From: Crotophaga sulcirostris | Taxonomy: Eukaryota; Chordata; Aves; Cuculiformes; Crotophagidae | NCBI GenBank assembly: GCA_013397455.1 | Contig: VYZB01000277.1 | Span: forward strand, 335,165-399,164 | Reading direction: 5' to 3' | DNA: 64,000 bases | Part shown: piece after piece, positions 51,872 to 64,000 of the stretch | How positions within the stretch are numbered: the first letter of the stretch is position 1 | Layout: the number at the start of each line of letters is the position of its first letter | Notes under the pieces: generated by a model | Told to the model about the DNA's origin: nothing | What the model saw: the letters and a program-made list of their open reading frames with translations, nothing else | Databases searched by the model: none | Program-made: the position numbers and the translations under genes

Positions 51872-54800
51872 AACTTTCTACAACTGGGGACTATTTGAGC
51901 ACATAGATCAGGCAGTGCTTTACAACCCCTGCATTTCAGATTGCTCTACCTTCAGCACTTACCAGCCATGTGTCCCATCTCCCTAAGTCCTCATTCCCAA
52001 GGATGTGCTGTGTGATCTGCCTGAGGCAGTAACTGCACCAGTTGTGATACCATGATGCATAAGGGTAACAGGCAATAGCTGTAATCAGTGTGTAATAAGG
52101 TACTGCTGCTTTTGAGTGAGGGTCAGGCTTCAGAATGAACATGATAGAATTTTCTATCTGGATTTCATGGATCCCATTTATTAAATCTCAAGTGAGAGTC
52201 AAGAGTTACACCTATATTTCAGACCCACATCTTCAGTCCCATTAAATAACTTCGGTGGAAACTCAGCAGCCCAGCTTTTCCTGTAGTTCTTTGAAATTTT
52301 TTGTTTGCTGAAGCAGCTTTGATTTTTTTAGCCAAATTCCAAGCCATTAATGATGATATCTGCTACAGAAGAGTAGCAATTTTGTGTACCCTTCTCTGAT
52401 TAATGCCCAAGATGCTGTACTGATAGCAAGTGTTTATTCCTTTCTTCCTTCTTTGAAAGACCTGGAAGAGAGCAATGTGCATCTTTGTTCTCTCTCCACA
52501 TTGGACTCTGTCCTAATTTAAATCTCTGCTGATGTGAATTCTATGGTGAGTCTCAAGGATGCAGCACGCTGAACTGAGCACTTTGTTGTATTTGTCTGCT
52601 TCAGTGCTATGAGTATAGAAAGTTTCCTTTTCAGTGGAAAATAATTAAAACAGTTCATTGTTGTACATGGTTGTACAAATTCTAGTCATTCTGCAAGCCC
52701 TAGAAACCCAGATGCAGGTCTTCCACTGCTGGCTGCCTTACTGACATCCCTAAGATTTTCAGTTTCTCAGCTCAAGGTCATGATTCTCTAGGAGCAGGCC
52801 ACCAGTTCATCTGCACTGGAAACCAGTGGAGATGTCTTCAAGCTTTTAATGGAGCCTGAGTCAGAAGATTTTTGCCCAGAACATCTTTGAAATTTGGCAT
52901 GATTCATTTTTAAGTTGTTCTACAAAATGTTTCTTGCATATGGCTTTCCTCTGCCATTATGCTTTAAAAATGTCCAGTAAAATATTCTTTCTGGATATAT
53001 GTCTCCCTCTGAAATGCTGTCTGTAGAATATTGGCAGGACTAGATCTCCTGTAATTGTGGGTTTCAACAGGGCTGTTAACTGTTTACTGAGCATGGAAAA
53101 TGATATAAAAATGAGACTTCTAGAATAAGGCCTGACTTCATTCTACTGTTATTAAGTGAAGGTTCATTTTTATAGTATGGTTTGTTCAATTTTACTTCTA
53201 TTAGAGGACACCAATGAAATAATCTGGTATTTGACTAGAAGTGACATCTGGAGCGGTACAGTAACGTTTGTGTTTCTTAGCAAACCAACTTTTCCAGAAA
53301 GACTCTGATCTTTTTCTTGTATCCACAGACTCTGAGGAGTCAGTGCCTCTGAGGTACTTCAAAGTATAACCTGGTGACATTATGGTTTAATAAATATATA
53401 GCTTTCCACTTTCACTGCCACTGACAGAATACTCTTTTCAGATTTCTTTTACCTAACTTTTAGTATGCCTGTCAGCACTGAACTGGCCTGTAGCTGCTCC
53501 CATAACAAGAAAATTTGTTCTCCTAATTCTAGCCACACAGTCTCTCAGGCATCAATTCATCACTTAAATTTGTCGTAAGTGCATTAAATAGAACACTGAA
53601 ATTGTTCTTGTCAAATAATCTCCAAGAAGTATAGAGTATGACTCTGCTACATCCATGGATTCTGCTCTGACATTTTACACTGTCAAAATAAAGCAGACGT
53701 TACCCTCCTCCCCAGTAAAAATTCTTAAAGCCATTAAATTACATAATCATTTATACATATTTTTATCTGCTGTATTTGCATGGCTATAGTTATGGATCTG
53801 TCAGTATTTTCACTATAAACCCCTATTTCCAGGGATTTAGACAGTAACTCTGCCTTAATAATTTGCTCCAGGCTAAAGCTTAAAATGCAAAGTCTCAGGT
53901 TGAGAATAGTATTTTTTTTTCTCTATTTTGAAAAGCAAATCATTTTTCCTGTTCTTAAGTATGGGAACTGCAGTTGTGCCTGCAGGGAAGAGCTCCCTGC
54001 GGGGGGACTGGGGGGGCTGGAGATGAGCCTGATGGCTGCACCCAAACAACAGGGTACTAAGTGGTGCAAGGAAAGGAAATCTTCCTTAACCCTCATAAAA
54101 AAGAAAAGGCTGTTTCTGCAGTAGTCAAAGGATGGACTGCAGCTTGCAAAAACTGTATGCCAAAGGGATTTAAATGAGGCAGTTGGATAGTAACAGCAGT
54201 AGAGCTCAGGCAATGCAGAATTCAGCCCAGATTTTGGGGTGGGGAATTTTTTTCAGCTGTGTTCCCCAACAGCTTTTTCTGCAACTGCTAGAACTTGGCT
54301 GTGCTTTGGTATTTAAGTGGAAGCAAACCCCATCTCTTGCCAGCTGCCATAGTAACAGCCTTGCCTCACTATTGGAAAAATCAGTATTATCACCCCCAAA
54401 TTAAGAGAGTGCCTTTGAAATGATGAGATTTGGAATCTCTCTTTAGAGATTTTTAGGGGATGGCTTTATTTATCCGGAGATTTTAAACATTTTAGTCATT
54501 TCAAGCTAATTTGAAAACATGCTTTCAATCTTTCTGCTGAAAGAGAAGCTGGTTTTATTTATTGTTATCATTAATAAAAGAAGTCTGGACTAATCAGATG
54601 ATGCTTCTAGGAGCTATGATTCTAACAAGCACGCTAAAAAATATTGCGGGGTTTGAAGTAAAATTACAAGTTGGCACCAATAATTTAAATGCTTTCTGAC
54701 ACTTTACACGTACTTGCTGTTTAATTTCTCTCCCTCACCCCATTTTCTCTCTCTCTTATAAAGTGCCATAGACACAAGAGCCCAAATTTCAGTTCATCAC

Positions 54801-57290
54801 CAAAGAAATCAGATGGAGGGTGAATAAATTGATCATAAAAAGAGACAGCAGCCATTATTTGTCTGATCATTTCTGGTAATCAGCAATAATGAGAACAGAA
54901 CTAGAGAAAGTTCTTGCTAATTACATCATTTTTTGTATGCAAAATGTTAATGTTTTCATGAGAGGCAGCAATCATTCAGAAGAAGAAAAGGGTGTGTTTT
55001 CTTAGAATTTTTGTTGCAGGTGGCTATTGTTTAAAGAGGTTTATTTCCTTGTATATCTCATGCTAATTATTCCAAATGAGATGCTACGATATCTGACTGA
55101 TCCTGAATTGCAGAGATTTCTGGAAAAAAATATTTTTAATGTAAAATTTTAAAAAAGGGACTAAAGGTAATGAAATAACTGTGGGAAATAAGATTAGAAT
55201 TGACCTTGCTGCTATGAAGACTCCCCTCAGTTCTTGTGGAGGGGGAGGGGAAAAATCAAAGATGTTAACCTTATTCTTTTTTTTTCCCTTGCCTGCAGAA
55301 GGCCTCTTGGCACATACATCACATCTAATCTTATTTCTCTTTGTTGTATATATTGCATTAACCTCAGTTTGCATTTGCCTTGTTTTCTGCCTTTAAAAAA
55401 TGATTTGTAGGAAGCTGTGCCTTCCGTTTGGCAGTCTCCAGTGATTTGGATCTTAATTTTCACCAACAAATAATTTGGTTGGAGGGCAGGTCAAGTGGAC
55501 TCCAGGCTAACTTAAAATTGATTTTGAGAATGCACCATATGCATCTGTTGACAAAAGGGTCTGTGAGTACCCTGGCTCAGCAGCAGGGAAGTCGGGCAGC
55601 AGACTTCTCCAGACACTGGGGTGGCACCAGGAGCAGCTGCTGCAAATGAACTTCCAAGGTAGCTTAAGCTGTCGTCCCATATATTATGTTTGGCCACATT
55701 TTGTGGCTCTGTGGAGCACAAAAATGTTGGTTTAGAGAGATAGCCGTGTATCAGAACAGGTGCTTTGAAGAGTCTTCTGATTATGCAAAGACTTGGAGAA
55801 GCACCAAACTCCCAACCGGAATTAAGCTCTGTGATTGCCATTTAACAACAGAAACAAGGGTTGCTACAAGGGGCAGGAAGGATGCTTGCTCAATCCTAAT
55901 AAAGTATTTAAGTAATAAAGTAATCTGCAGATGTAGTGCCAGGATGGCAGAAGAGCCAAGAGTTTAGTCCTGTCTCAAAGAGCAATCCAAGGAAAAGACT
56001 GTTGTTACCGCACTGTATTTTACTGGAAATCTCCTGACAGTTGGGAATGTTGTTCCTTAGGATTCCCATGATCAAGTGAGTGCACCCCTTGGATAACTGG
56101 GAAGACGTGAATGATCTCAGTCTTCTCTGTACCTCCCTTATCTACTTGGTGTCCTGGAATTGTGAGTTTTGATAGCAGACCCTCATTTTACTTTCCTATT
56201 TGCAGGATTGCTGCTTCTTGGCAAGGGCTCAGTTACCTAGAAAAAGATCCTTGATTTAGAAAAAAGTGTGTGTGTGTATAAATATTCTAAAAGCAGAACT
56301 GAACAGTCAACAAAGTATCTGTCATGGAAATACTTGTGTTTTGGTATAAGAAATGGGACTATACTGCATTTGTGGTAAAGAAACCAGAGAAAACTTGATG
56401 TCTATATTATTCTATGTGTATTTAAAAATAGAAAACCATGAAAAATGATATCTCTATTTTCCTTCTGCATGTTTAAATGGCATTAAATGTAAATTTCAAG
56501 CTAGCAAAGTACCATAAACAAATCAATGTTTTTTCTCAGTATTTGTAGCATATTTACAAAGTTTCTAAGCAATCCTAAATCATGAAAATATTGAGGCACA
56601 TTCCTTTCTATATGGGAATATGAGGGGGTTGTTTCGTTATACTAGGAAAGGGAAGACTTTCCAAGTCAGATTTTAGGTATCTAAGTAAGTATTTAACATA
56701 ATTTCCTCAACGTTATGTATGTAAAGGTTTCTGCTGAGGCCAGTTATTATTGTGATAGTCTTTTTCCTGAAAAGAAAAAATAAACCTGCTGCACCACCCA
56801 CACTGCAAAAGCTGTAAGGTTAAACTCTTGTTTTTCACAGCTGCTGAGGTAATGATATTTTAGAGTGGTTCTGTTTTCTTTAATGTTACATATCGATTAA
56901 GTTGCTCAATATTTGACAACAAGAAGCTTCTTATCCCAGGATATTTGTTAGAGAAAATCTATGCTTTTCCATTTACAATGAAAAGCATTAAACACACCAC
57001 CTCACTATTTATGTGTCTTCCTAATTATAAGATGTGCAACCAGCACTGGGTGACTGAGCAGTATGGAATGTTGTTTCTTGACACTCAACAACTGCTGTCA
57101 CATAAAGAATCCAACATTTGAAAAACAGATAATTTATTTAACCGTTCCCCTAAAATTATATCCAGAATTCTCTTTAAAAAAGCAATTTAAATTTAGATAA
57201 AATTATGAATTAATGCATGTATATGAGATTTACATATAGAAAAACATCTGCTATTATTTCTTGCTTCATTAATTCTCCCTTTTTCAATCT
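51872..57290. other. Gene-free stretch with a candidate conserved non-coding block
   Basis: No supported gene; the longest frame is 109 codons (minus, 55512-55841) with no recognised domain. The part at about 54550-54990 is complex AT-rich DNA with many TAAT/ATTA cores, ACAAT-like cores and a near-octamer ATGCAAAA, so it is a candidate enhancer. A (GT)6 microsatellite lies at 56267-56278. Confidence 0.6.
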
Positions 57291-57394
57291 GAACAGGTTT
57301 TTTCTCTCCCCCCCTCGTCCCCCCATACAGTTTTGCAAGAATTCAGTGGTCTTGAAGTAATTCCATCAGTCACTGGTGCTTATGAAAATCTGTA
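57291..57394 (+). other. Candidate 3' splice site with short open frame
   Basis: A long polypyrimidine tract (about 57297-57324, with C7 and C6 runs) is followed by CATACAG ending at 57330, a strong-looking acceptor. Entered in its third frame, the next bases are open for 20 codons (LQEFSGLEVIPSVTGAYENL) before TAG. Downstream GT sites (57392) match donors poorly. The product is not recognised, so the exon status is speculative. Confidence 0.2.
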
Positions 57395-60300
57395 GGATTG
57401 CATAGTTCTATATTTCTGTATTTCTTTTAAGAATTTCCAGAAATACAACTAATGATCATCATCATTTTGTGAAGGATAGAAAGCCTTCTTTCAGAGTTAG
57501 TCTGGCTACCGGGGTGAAAACTATATGATCTAACCATATGTGAGCAGTTGCAGTAACTCGTAAATTATAGATGAGTGCTGTGATTCCACATTCTGTAGCA
57601 GTCAGGTGCTGCATGTGATCCTTTCTTCCAGCCTTACCTGTTCCCTGACAAAATACAAGATTGAGTTGCAGTATAATCACTCTCTTTTAGCTTTATTTTA
57701 TAAATATGTCTAGTTGATATTAACTATTTTCAACTGTTCGAATATATATGTTTGGCTCTTAAAGGAAGAGGAGATTTCTTGTTTCTTGAATAATATTTGT
57801 GAATACTCTTCTGGGAGACATCAAAGCTCTCTCTGGTTAGAGGTGGCAGTGTACATAACTGCTACATCTTCTTGTTTTGTAGCCAGTCCTTTTCTTTGAA
57901 AGTTGTGCGAGAAACCACGTGGCCTTCTCCTGTAAAGCCTTCATCCAGAGACAGAACACTCGTTTTGTTTTAGAGATGCAGTAATGTCTGCAGATGTCTT
58001 AAAGGGCAGGACTGGAAGCTTATTTATGATTTCTCAAGAAGGGCGAAACTCACCATGAATTAAATTCCGTAGCTGTCAGTTTTCACATGTGTGTGCGTGC
58101 GTGCTTACATAGTGGTGACTTCATTAGCCAGTCATCAAAGGGCTGTGACTCACACTCTGGTGGTATTTAGCTGCATTGCAGATATACATATTAAGTAAGA
58201 TTTAATTCATATTTAATTGGCAATTAGGAAGGAAAGTTCTGAACAAGCTGATTTCCACTTTTTTTTTTTTACCTTCTGGGCAATGCTAGACCGTTAACTC
58301 CTAGTGATGGTTATTGCAAAGTAGGTTGAAGCAGCAGAACAGGAAATAACGCAGAGAATGAACTTCAAATGATTTGAAACAACCCTCTGCCTCCTCCAGC
58401 ACACGTGCACATATTCTCCTTTTTTTAAAAAAACCAAAAACAAAAAACACCATATATTGTTTACCACCATAAAAGCAAAGACTGAAGTTTGATCATAAAA
58501 TGTACTTCTGCATCAAGAAACCTGGCAGAAGAAATCAATAAAAAAGAATTGCTTGTCTTGTTTTTTCCAAAATAATACTCAGAGAAAATATGATAACACA
58601 TCTTGAAGGCAGGTCAGGAAGGGCAAGTTTAACCGAACAGAGGCATCGCATGAACAAAGTGTGTGACTAATCCATATATTCCTTTACTGTCTGGGTACTC
58701 TCTTCCCTTCTCTGTTGGACTGAATTCAAGCAAAATTTTAACATTTTGTTTACCCAGCCTTTTCTACAGCCAGTGTTTACCACCATTGAATTAGCAACAT
58801 CTCTGTAGCATGCAGAAATGTGGCAAGCTTAAGAATGTTTATTTCTCCTGTCACATGCTTGCACTGCCATCCATGTGCTGGGTGAGAGTCACTCCTATCT
58901 GCAAAGCCTCAGTCAGCAATTCTGGTTACAACTGGCGTGCTGTTCCAACAGTGCTGGCTGTGGATGCTCAAGGAGAGGAAAGGCTGCTGGTTTGCTCTGA
59001 TTCTTGTTGTCCCTCTTCATATTAGTGCAGGCACAGTGGGTGCTTTTGTCTCTTGTAGCCATAAAACACCACTGCTTTGCTTCTCTACAATGCATAGCTG
59101 GGGTCCTCACCTTCAGTGCTGCCAGTGGTCCTTCTGAGCTTGCTGATGTCAATCTGCAGGCAGACATCACAGGTGAGGCCAGCAGGGCTGTGTGGGCATT
59201 GTTTGCAGCAGTTAGGGGCAGTGATGTGTGCCAATAAAGAGTGTCCTCAGGTGGAACACAGCAGCTTGTGCTAGCACTGGACACTTCGAGTGAAGCAGCT
59301 GCAGCTTGGTCTGCGCGCGTTCTTAGAGCGGACAGTTTTGACCGCTATGGCAGAAGTGACTGCAAGTGGCAAAGGCAAATCTGCTTTAAGTTTTGCTCTT
59401 CGTTCTATTTGAGTTTTGCCAAGATCTACTGTATGGGTCAGAAGAAAGGGATTCTTTTTTCTTTCTTTATAATTTTTTGGGTTTGGCAAAATATGTGGTT
59501 TATGGACATTTTCTAAGGCACAAGAAGGCAGAGCAGGGTACAGCATGCAGAATTCACTGAATCCCACTTTGGCTGCCTTCACCAAATTCATCACCATTCT
59601 CTTCCTGCTGTCTTCACAATCATTTCTTGAGAAACAATTGCTTCTTCCTGTGGAAACAGATATATTAGTGGAAGCTCCAGGCTCTGTGCAGCTTATGATG
59701 TTGGAAGTTTAATTTAGACTTGGAGAAATGAAAAACTGTGAAAGAAAATTTGTGGTGGTTTTTATATATTGCAAGACACTAAACTATATTAACTTTATGC
59801 AATGACTTTTGCTCAGCCCACGGATTCATTTTGTGGAATTGGCAACACCAAAGCTACAGAAAGCTATAGAAAGACATAAAAGATGCTTTATAATAAATGC
59901 AATCACCTTACCACATCCAGTTTCCCAAGGTAATGATTGGCCATATTTATTCTGACGGGCTGGAACTCAGTTCCTCAGGGTGCTATCTCCTTTTAGTAAA
60001 TATGCAGCTATTTTTGGATATCCCATAAATATATTGTAGCAATGGGGTTTTTATTTTCTTTTCAAGGGGTTACAGGCCAGAACATTCTCTCTTGGGTGCC
60101 GGGGCAGCACTCTGACTACAAGACCATCTTTCCCTGTTGTGTAGCAGCGTGCAGATTTCTAATGACTTCTTGGGAATTAGGGTCAAGAATACAGAGATAA
60201 TCAAGTCTTTCTGTAATGGTGATAAATAGATATTTATTATTTTTTTTTTTAGTAGCTTTAAATTTCACTGAGGATTAAGCTCTGTACAGAGCCCTGAAAG

Positions 60301-63126
60301 CCTGCAGAGCTTTAATTACTCAGCACTGGAAAAACTTGATTTTGCTGAATAGAATCTTTCATGATTTAGTATGTTTCTGATATGCCCTTGAAATATCACT
60401 CACAGGAAACAAATAGACAAAAATAATATTGCAAAGTTTTAATGCACCTGCAGAGAGTTTTAATGAAATTCCATAGAAGCACTGTGCACCTGTCCTAAAA
60501 TTAGCTAAAATATTCTGTATGTGATCCTGATATTTTAATTAAAACATCAGTGAAAGGAACCAGTTAGCTTGGGATGTTATGGAACTACTGAAAAGTAGCT
60601 GTGGACACAACTTCTTAGAAGAATAAAAATAATATTGAGAGAATTGCTTGCTACTATTTTAGCAAAAGTGTGTGATTGTAGCACATTCCTATAGTCTGCA
60701 TTAGCTGTTTTAATTGAGGCAGATTCCATTCTACATAGCATTTGTGTCTGTCTTCCCAAGTATTATTCAGTCTATTGTGCCACTTCATAGGACAGCCCAT
60801 AGCAGTTGGGCATTAGCTCTGTTAAGATTAATCTTCTCTCGGTTGGCAAACAGAACAGAAATACGCACACAGTATCAAAGCATGACATACTGCTTTTTTT
60901 AGAACTGAAAAATAGGTTTAAGATTTATTTGACCCTTGACTGTCATTTTATTTCATATATGGGTTTATATCATTTGGTCCTTGGAATCTGAGTTTCGTCA
61001 TGTATCGCTATATGATCAGTTGATGAAATAATTGGGAGGGGGGGAAATAATGAACCAGCCTTTCAAAATCATACATCTGCAAATCTGAAAAGCTTAAAGT
61101 GCAGTTCTAAGATGCTAAACAAAAGCTAAACTGAAGGGGAGGACTCATCTTGAAAGAAAAATAAATGGCATTATAGATACTATTATTTTCTAAGAAATAG
61201 TCTTTTATATTGAAAAGAAAAATCTTTTCAGAAATATAGGACATGCAGTTGATGTCGAAACATTGGAAGGCAATTTAAAATTTCCCAAAAGGGCCTATGC
61301 CAGTATATTCAGACCTCTGAAATCTGGGATGATGCTGTGGGGCACTTAATTATAGACCAAAGTTTTATCAAACTAAGAGAAACAGAAAGTACTAGACTAA
61401 GTATAATGCTGCAAAGAGTGTTCAGTGGTTTAATACTCAAAGCTAAGTATTTTTATTTTTTTCTCAAGCCCAGCTGCAGGACCACTGATAAGCAGTGCAG
61501 AGGAAAGATGGCCTTTGGGCTACTTATTTTCCATTATCTCTGGATAAAGATGTCCTCGATTGTGAATGGGTGTTATATCCCCCTCTATATGAACATAGGG
61601 GAAATATTCTCAGAAATACTATGGACTGAATAATGAGCCAACATGCATTTTCAAAGGTTTTTGAAAGCCCAGAGCTTTCTGCCATTAGGTAATGCTGGTT
61701 TTTACATGCTACCCTTGCCATGTTCAATGCTTTATGTGTTTCAACATGAATTACTTGTTCTTGATTCTCTTCCGGTGGTCATTTAATCCAAGCAAGAACA
61801 GGGTCATGATAAAGTAGTGCAGATGATTTGTACTTTAACTGCCCTTTCATCTCTGTACTTTGACCATTTTCTTTCTGGTCAGCAGTTCATGATTTTGCTA
61901 TCCAACTGGAGAAACATCCAGAAACCAGATTTTTCATATGCTTGGTACCAAGGCTCTACAAGTGAGCCTGTTTGTTAGAGTTGTTCTGTATGTTAATTAA
62001 CCCAGAACACCCATGTGTATTGATTTTTAAGGTTTTATTCACCTTGAGATGTGTTTACTTAAGGGTCAAAGGAGATAATATCTCTCATTCAAGAGATAAA
62101 TGTCTCTTGCTGAAACTCCCTCTGCCCTTCTCTCTGAATAACCTTCCACAAATTTTAGCTTTGCACTTCTGGAGAGCCACATGGCCGAAAGCCACAGACG
62201 ATGACATCAGGTGGAGTCCATCATCCATGCCTTGATGTCATTACTCTGGGGGTGGAATCTTTTCAGAGGGCCATGGCAGCCTGCCGAGAGACATCTCGAT
62301 TTACCTTAAAAGAACCTGCACTCTGAGGAGATTTAAAAATAAATGTGTATAAACTTCCTCTTCTCTCCAAAAAGGAAATATCCCTAAGGGACATCCAGTG
62401 GCTTTTTACTCTTTATTCTCTTGTTCCCTTTCCATTCCCCATCCAGGCTTTTATTTTCTGCCCATCCTACCCTCTCTGAATGCTTTTCTCATTTCTTATT
62501 TGCTTGTCCCTTGCTCCCCATTTCCTCCCCCCTCCTCAGCTAACTCCTGTCCTCTTCCCTGGGGTCCCCACTGCTGAGGCCTCGCTAACGCGCTCACAGA
62601 CCCCTCCATCCCTCTGCTACAAACTTGAAGATGAAGGAAGTGACAGGCGGAGTGGACAGCTGGAGTTTGTCTGACACGACAGTTTTCCCCTGTGCCAGAG
62701 ATTAGTATCGCCACTGCAGTACTGCAGCCAAATATAAAATACAGCCAAAGTCTTTCCCTGAAATATGCCCTATATAAATTCCAGTCCTTGGGTGAGAGTA
62801 AAGTTGACTATGTTTGATATCATCTTTTTTTCATGAACACACACAATCTATATATATTTTTTATACCTAAGCTTCCTTCCAGCCTTCGCAGCCTAAGCAG
62901 CAGTTCATAGGCTTAAAGTGAATTACACATATTCAGCTTTTAAAACCTGGTTGATATTCTGCATTAATTGACAAATAATGACAGGAATGCCTGTATTGCT
63001 ATTTAGCACAACCAGAAAGTAGCTATCAACGTTTACTCTAATCAGGAAAATGAACTGGATTTGTCTTTACAGGAAAAAATGTTTCATTTATTGCTCTATA
63101 AAAATGCTGAGTGAGCTACAGTATTA
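57395..63126. other. Gene-free stretch with a GC-richer pocket
   Basis: No supported gene outside the candidate exon noted separately. The part at about 58850-59360 is richer in GC and CAG/CTG and carries overlapping frames on both strands, the longest 123 codons (minus, 58913-59284), with a few CpGs at 59311-59345. It holds an AATAAA at 59233-59238. No homology is recognised. T12 at 58259-58270 and T11 at 60240-60250 are simple tracts. Confidence 0.6.
62400..62674 (+). other. Pyrimidine-rich tract and candidate acceptor with 45-codon frame
   Basis: About 135 bases of pyrimidine-rich DNA (62405-62536) end in CCTCCTCAG at 62539. The following frame (62540-62674) is open for 44 codons to TGA, is GC-richer than its surroundings, and ends in an acidic/basic segment (KLEDEGSDRRSGQLEFV). 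Upstream the same frame is open back to an ATG at 62480, but it is low-complexity there. It could be a terminal exon of an unknown gene or chance. Confidence 0.25.
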
Positions 63127-63300
63127 AAAGTCAAGATGACCTGGATTTTGTCACTGCCTTATTTTGGGAAACTTACTTAACTCTTATATTTCTTAGTTTG
63201 CAGATATGCCAAAAGTATTTAAGAACATTTTTTGAGATAGAAAAATGACTGATTGCTAATTGCTTGGACGCTTCCAAATAGAGAGTGTTGTATAGATACA
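63127..63300 (+). mobile_element. MIR/CORE-SINE-like SINE, degraded
   Basis: Plus-strand blocks 'gacctggattttgtcactgcc', 'ttattttgggaaacttacttaactct', 'ttcttagtttgcagatatg' and a distal 'gagagtgttgtataga' follow the order of a MIR-type SINE from the tRNA-like region through the CORE to a tail resembling 'aagcgctgtataagta'. It is highly diverged and inactive. Confidence 0.6.
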
Positions 63301-64000
63301 GTCATAATTGCAATTGACAGGTTTCAAAAAGTAGATAGCTATAGATGTAATAATATCTAGTTCCACTAGATCAATTTAAAAGTACAGGAACCCTCCCATT
63401 CATAACAAGTAGTTTTCTTTGCCTTTGAGTAAGGAGAATTTGGGATTCTCAAATATGGAAAAAACTACAAAATCTTCAACACTTTCTGTTGTATCGCTTC
63501 TATTGCCCACTGCTTACAGCAACAGTGTTCTAGTCTGTAGCTGGCAGTATCATATTATTTGGTAGGACAGTTCTCAGGTTCCAATTCCAGAAAGCTGGAT
63601 TTGGTTATTCTCTCAAACAATAATAGAAAGGAGCACATTAATGGCTTTATTTTTCTTATTTTAGGGAATTCTCTCACACGGTAAAATCAGAATCTGCACC
63701 CTTAAGTAGAGGGTTGGAAATCTGGACATAATTCTCAAACCCACATAGCAGGTGGAAATTTTCACTTGAGATCACAAATGTATTTCACAATTATTTCGGG
63801 TGAATTTTGGGGTTTTCTTGTACCATTCTCAAATTTCCTGGGTCTGTCACAGCTGATCTAAATTAATAACTAAAATACTACAGCTTTATTGCCATAAAAG
63901 GATTTCTGTTTCCCAAATGATAAGAATGTTATGACATGTATTGATCTACTGAGGTGGTAGTAGTCACTGAAAGATGGATCTTCCCATTTATTTTTTTGTC
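63301..64000. other. Gene-free end of window
   Basis: Unique AT-rich sequence without a supported gene, RNA or repeat. Confidence 0.65.

Noticed and set aside
1..64000. Search by eye for tRNA, U6/5S, well-known microRNA seeds, CRISPR-like arrays, LTR ends and CR1 3' ends
   Set aside because: None was recognised. Covariance-model and repeat-library scans were not possible here, so weak examples could have been missed.

Overview
This window reads as non-coding nuclear DNA of an amniote vertebrate, most likely a bird or other sauropsid. It is AT-rich (roughly 38% GC by eye) and strongly CpG-depleted, with frequent stops in all six frames. No open frame longer than 149 codons was found, and none resembles a known protein family. 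I saw no Alu, B1 or L1 copies, which argues against a primate or rodent. The repeats I can support are scattered, badly decayed tRNA-derived SINEs of the MIR/CORE-SINE type. No CR1 3' end with its usual terminal 8-bp repeats was recognised, which is somewhat surprising for a bird. The species and locus cannot be fixed from the sequence.

Layout: 1-7.6 kb is featureless AT-rich sequence. 7.6-8.4 kb holds a cluster of homopolymers (A28, T14, C10) and then a MIR-like SINE. A 28-base run of N follows a poly-A at 10.16 kb, and a near-perfect 22-bp tandem duplication lies at 10.7 kb. At 15.4 and 17.1 kb there are two diverged copies of an unidentified repeat of about 90-110 bp, the second just downstream of the clearest SINE. 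At 23.6-24.4 kb lie a decayed coding-like relic with an A-rich tail and then an orphan cluster of 11 CpGs; this is the most unusual part of the window. From 24.4 to 64 kb the sequence is mostly unique and non-coding. It contains a few GC-richer pockets, three plus-strand splice-acceptor-like sites followed by short open frames (35.9, 57.3 and 62.5 kb), a possible hAT-type transposon end at 45.1 kb, a T12A14 palindrome at 47.0 kb, two more SINE relics (51.7 and 63.1 kb), and AT-rich blocks that look like candidate conserved enhancers (17.5, 48.6 and 54.6 kb).

The simplest interpretation is a gene desert or a very large intron. No operon, RNA gene, CRISPR array or intact mobile element is present, and I found no convincing novel multi-gene system. 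The candidate exons and the relic are hypotheses that need similarity searches or transcript data.
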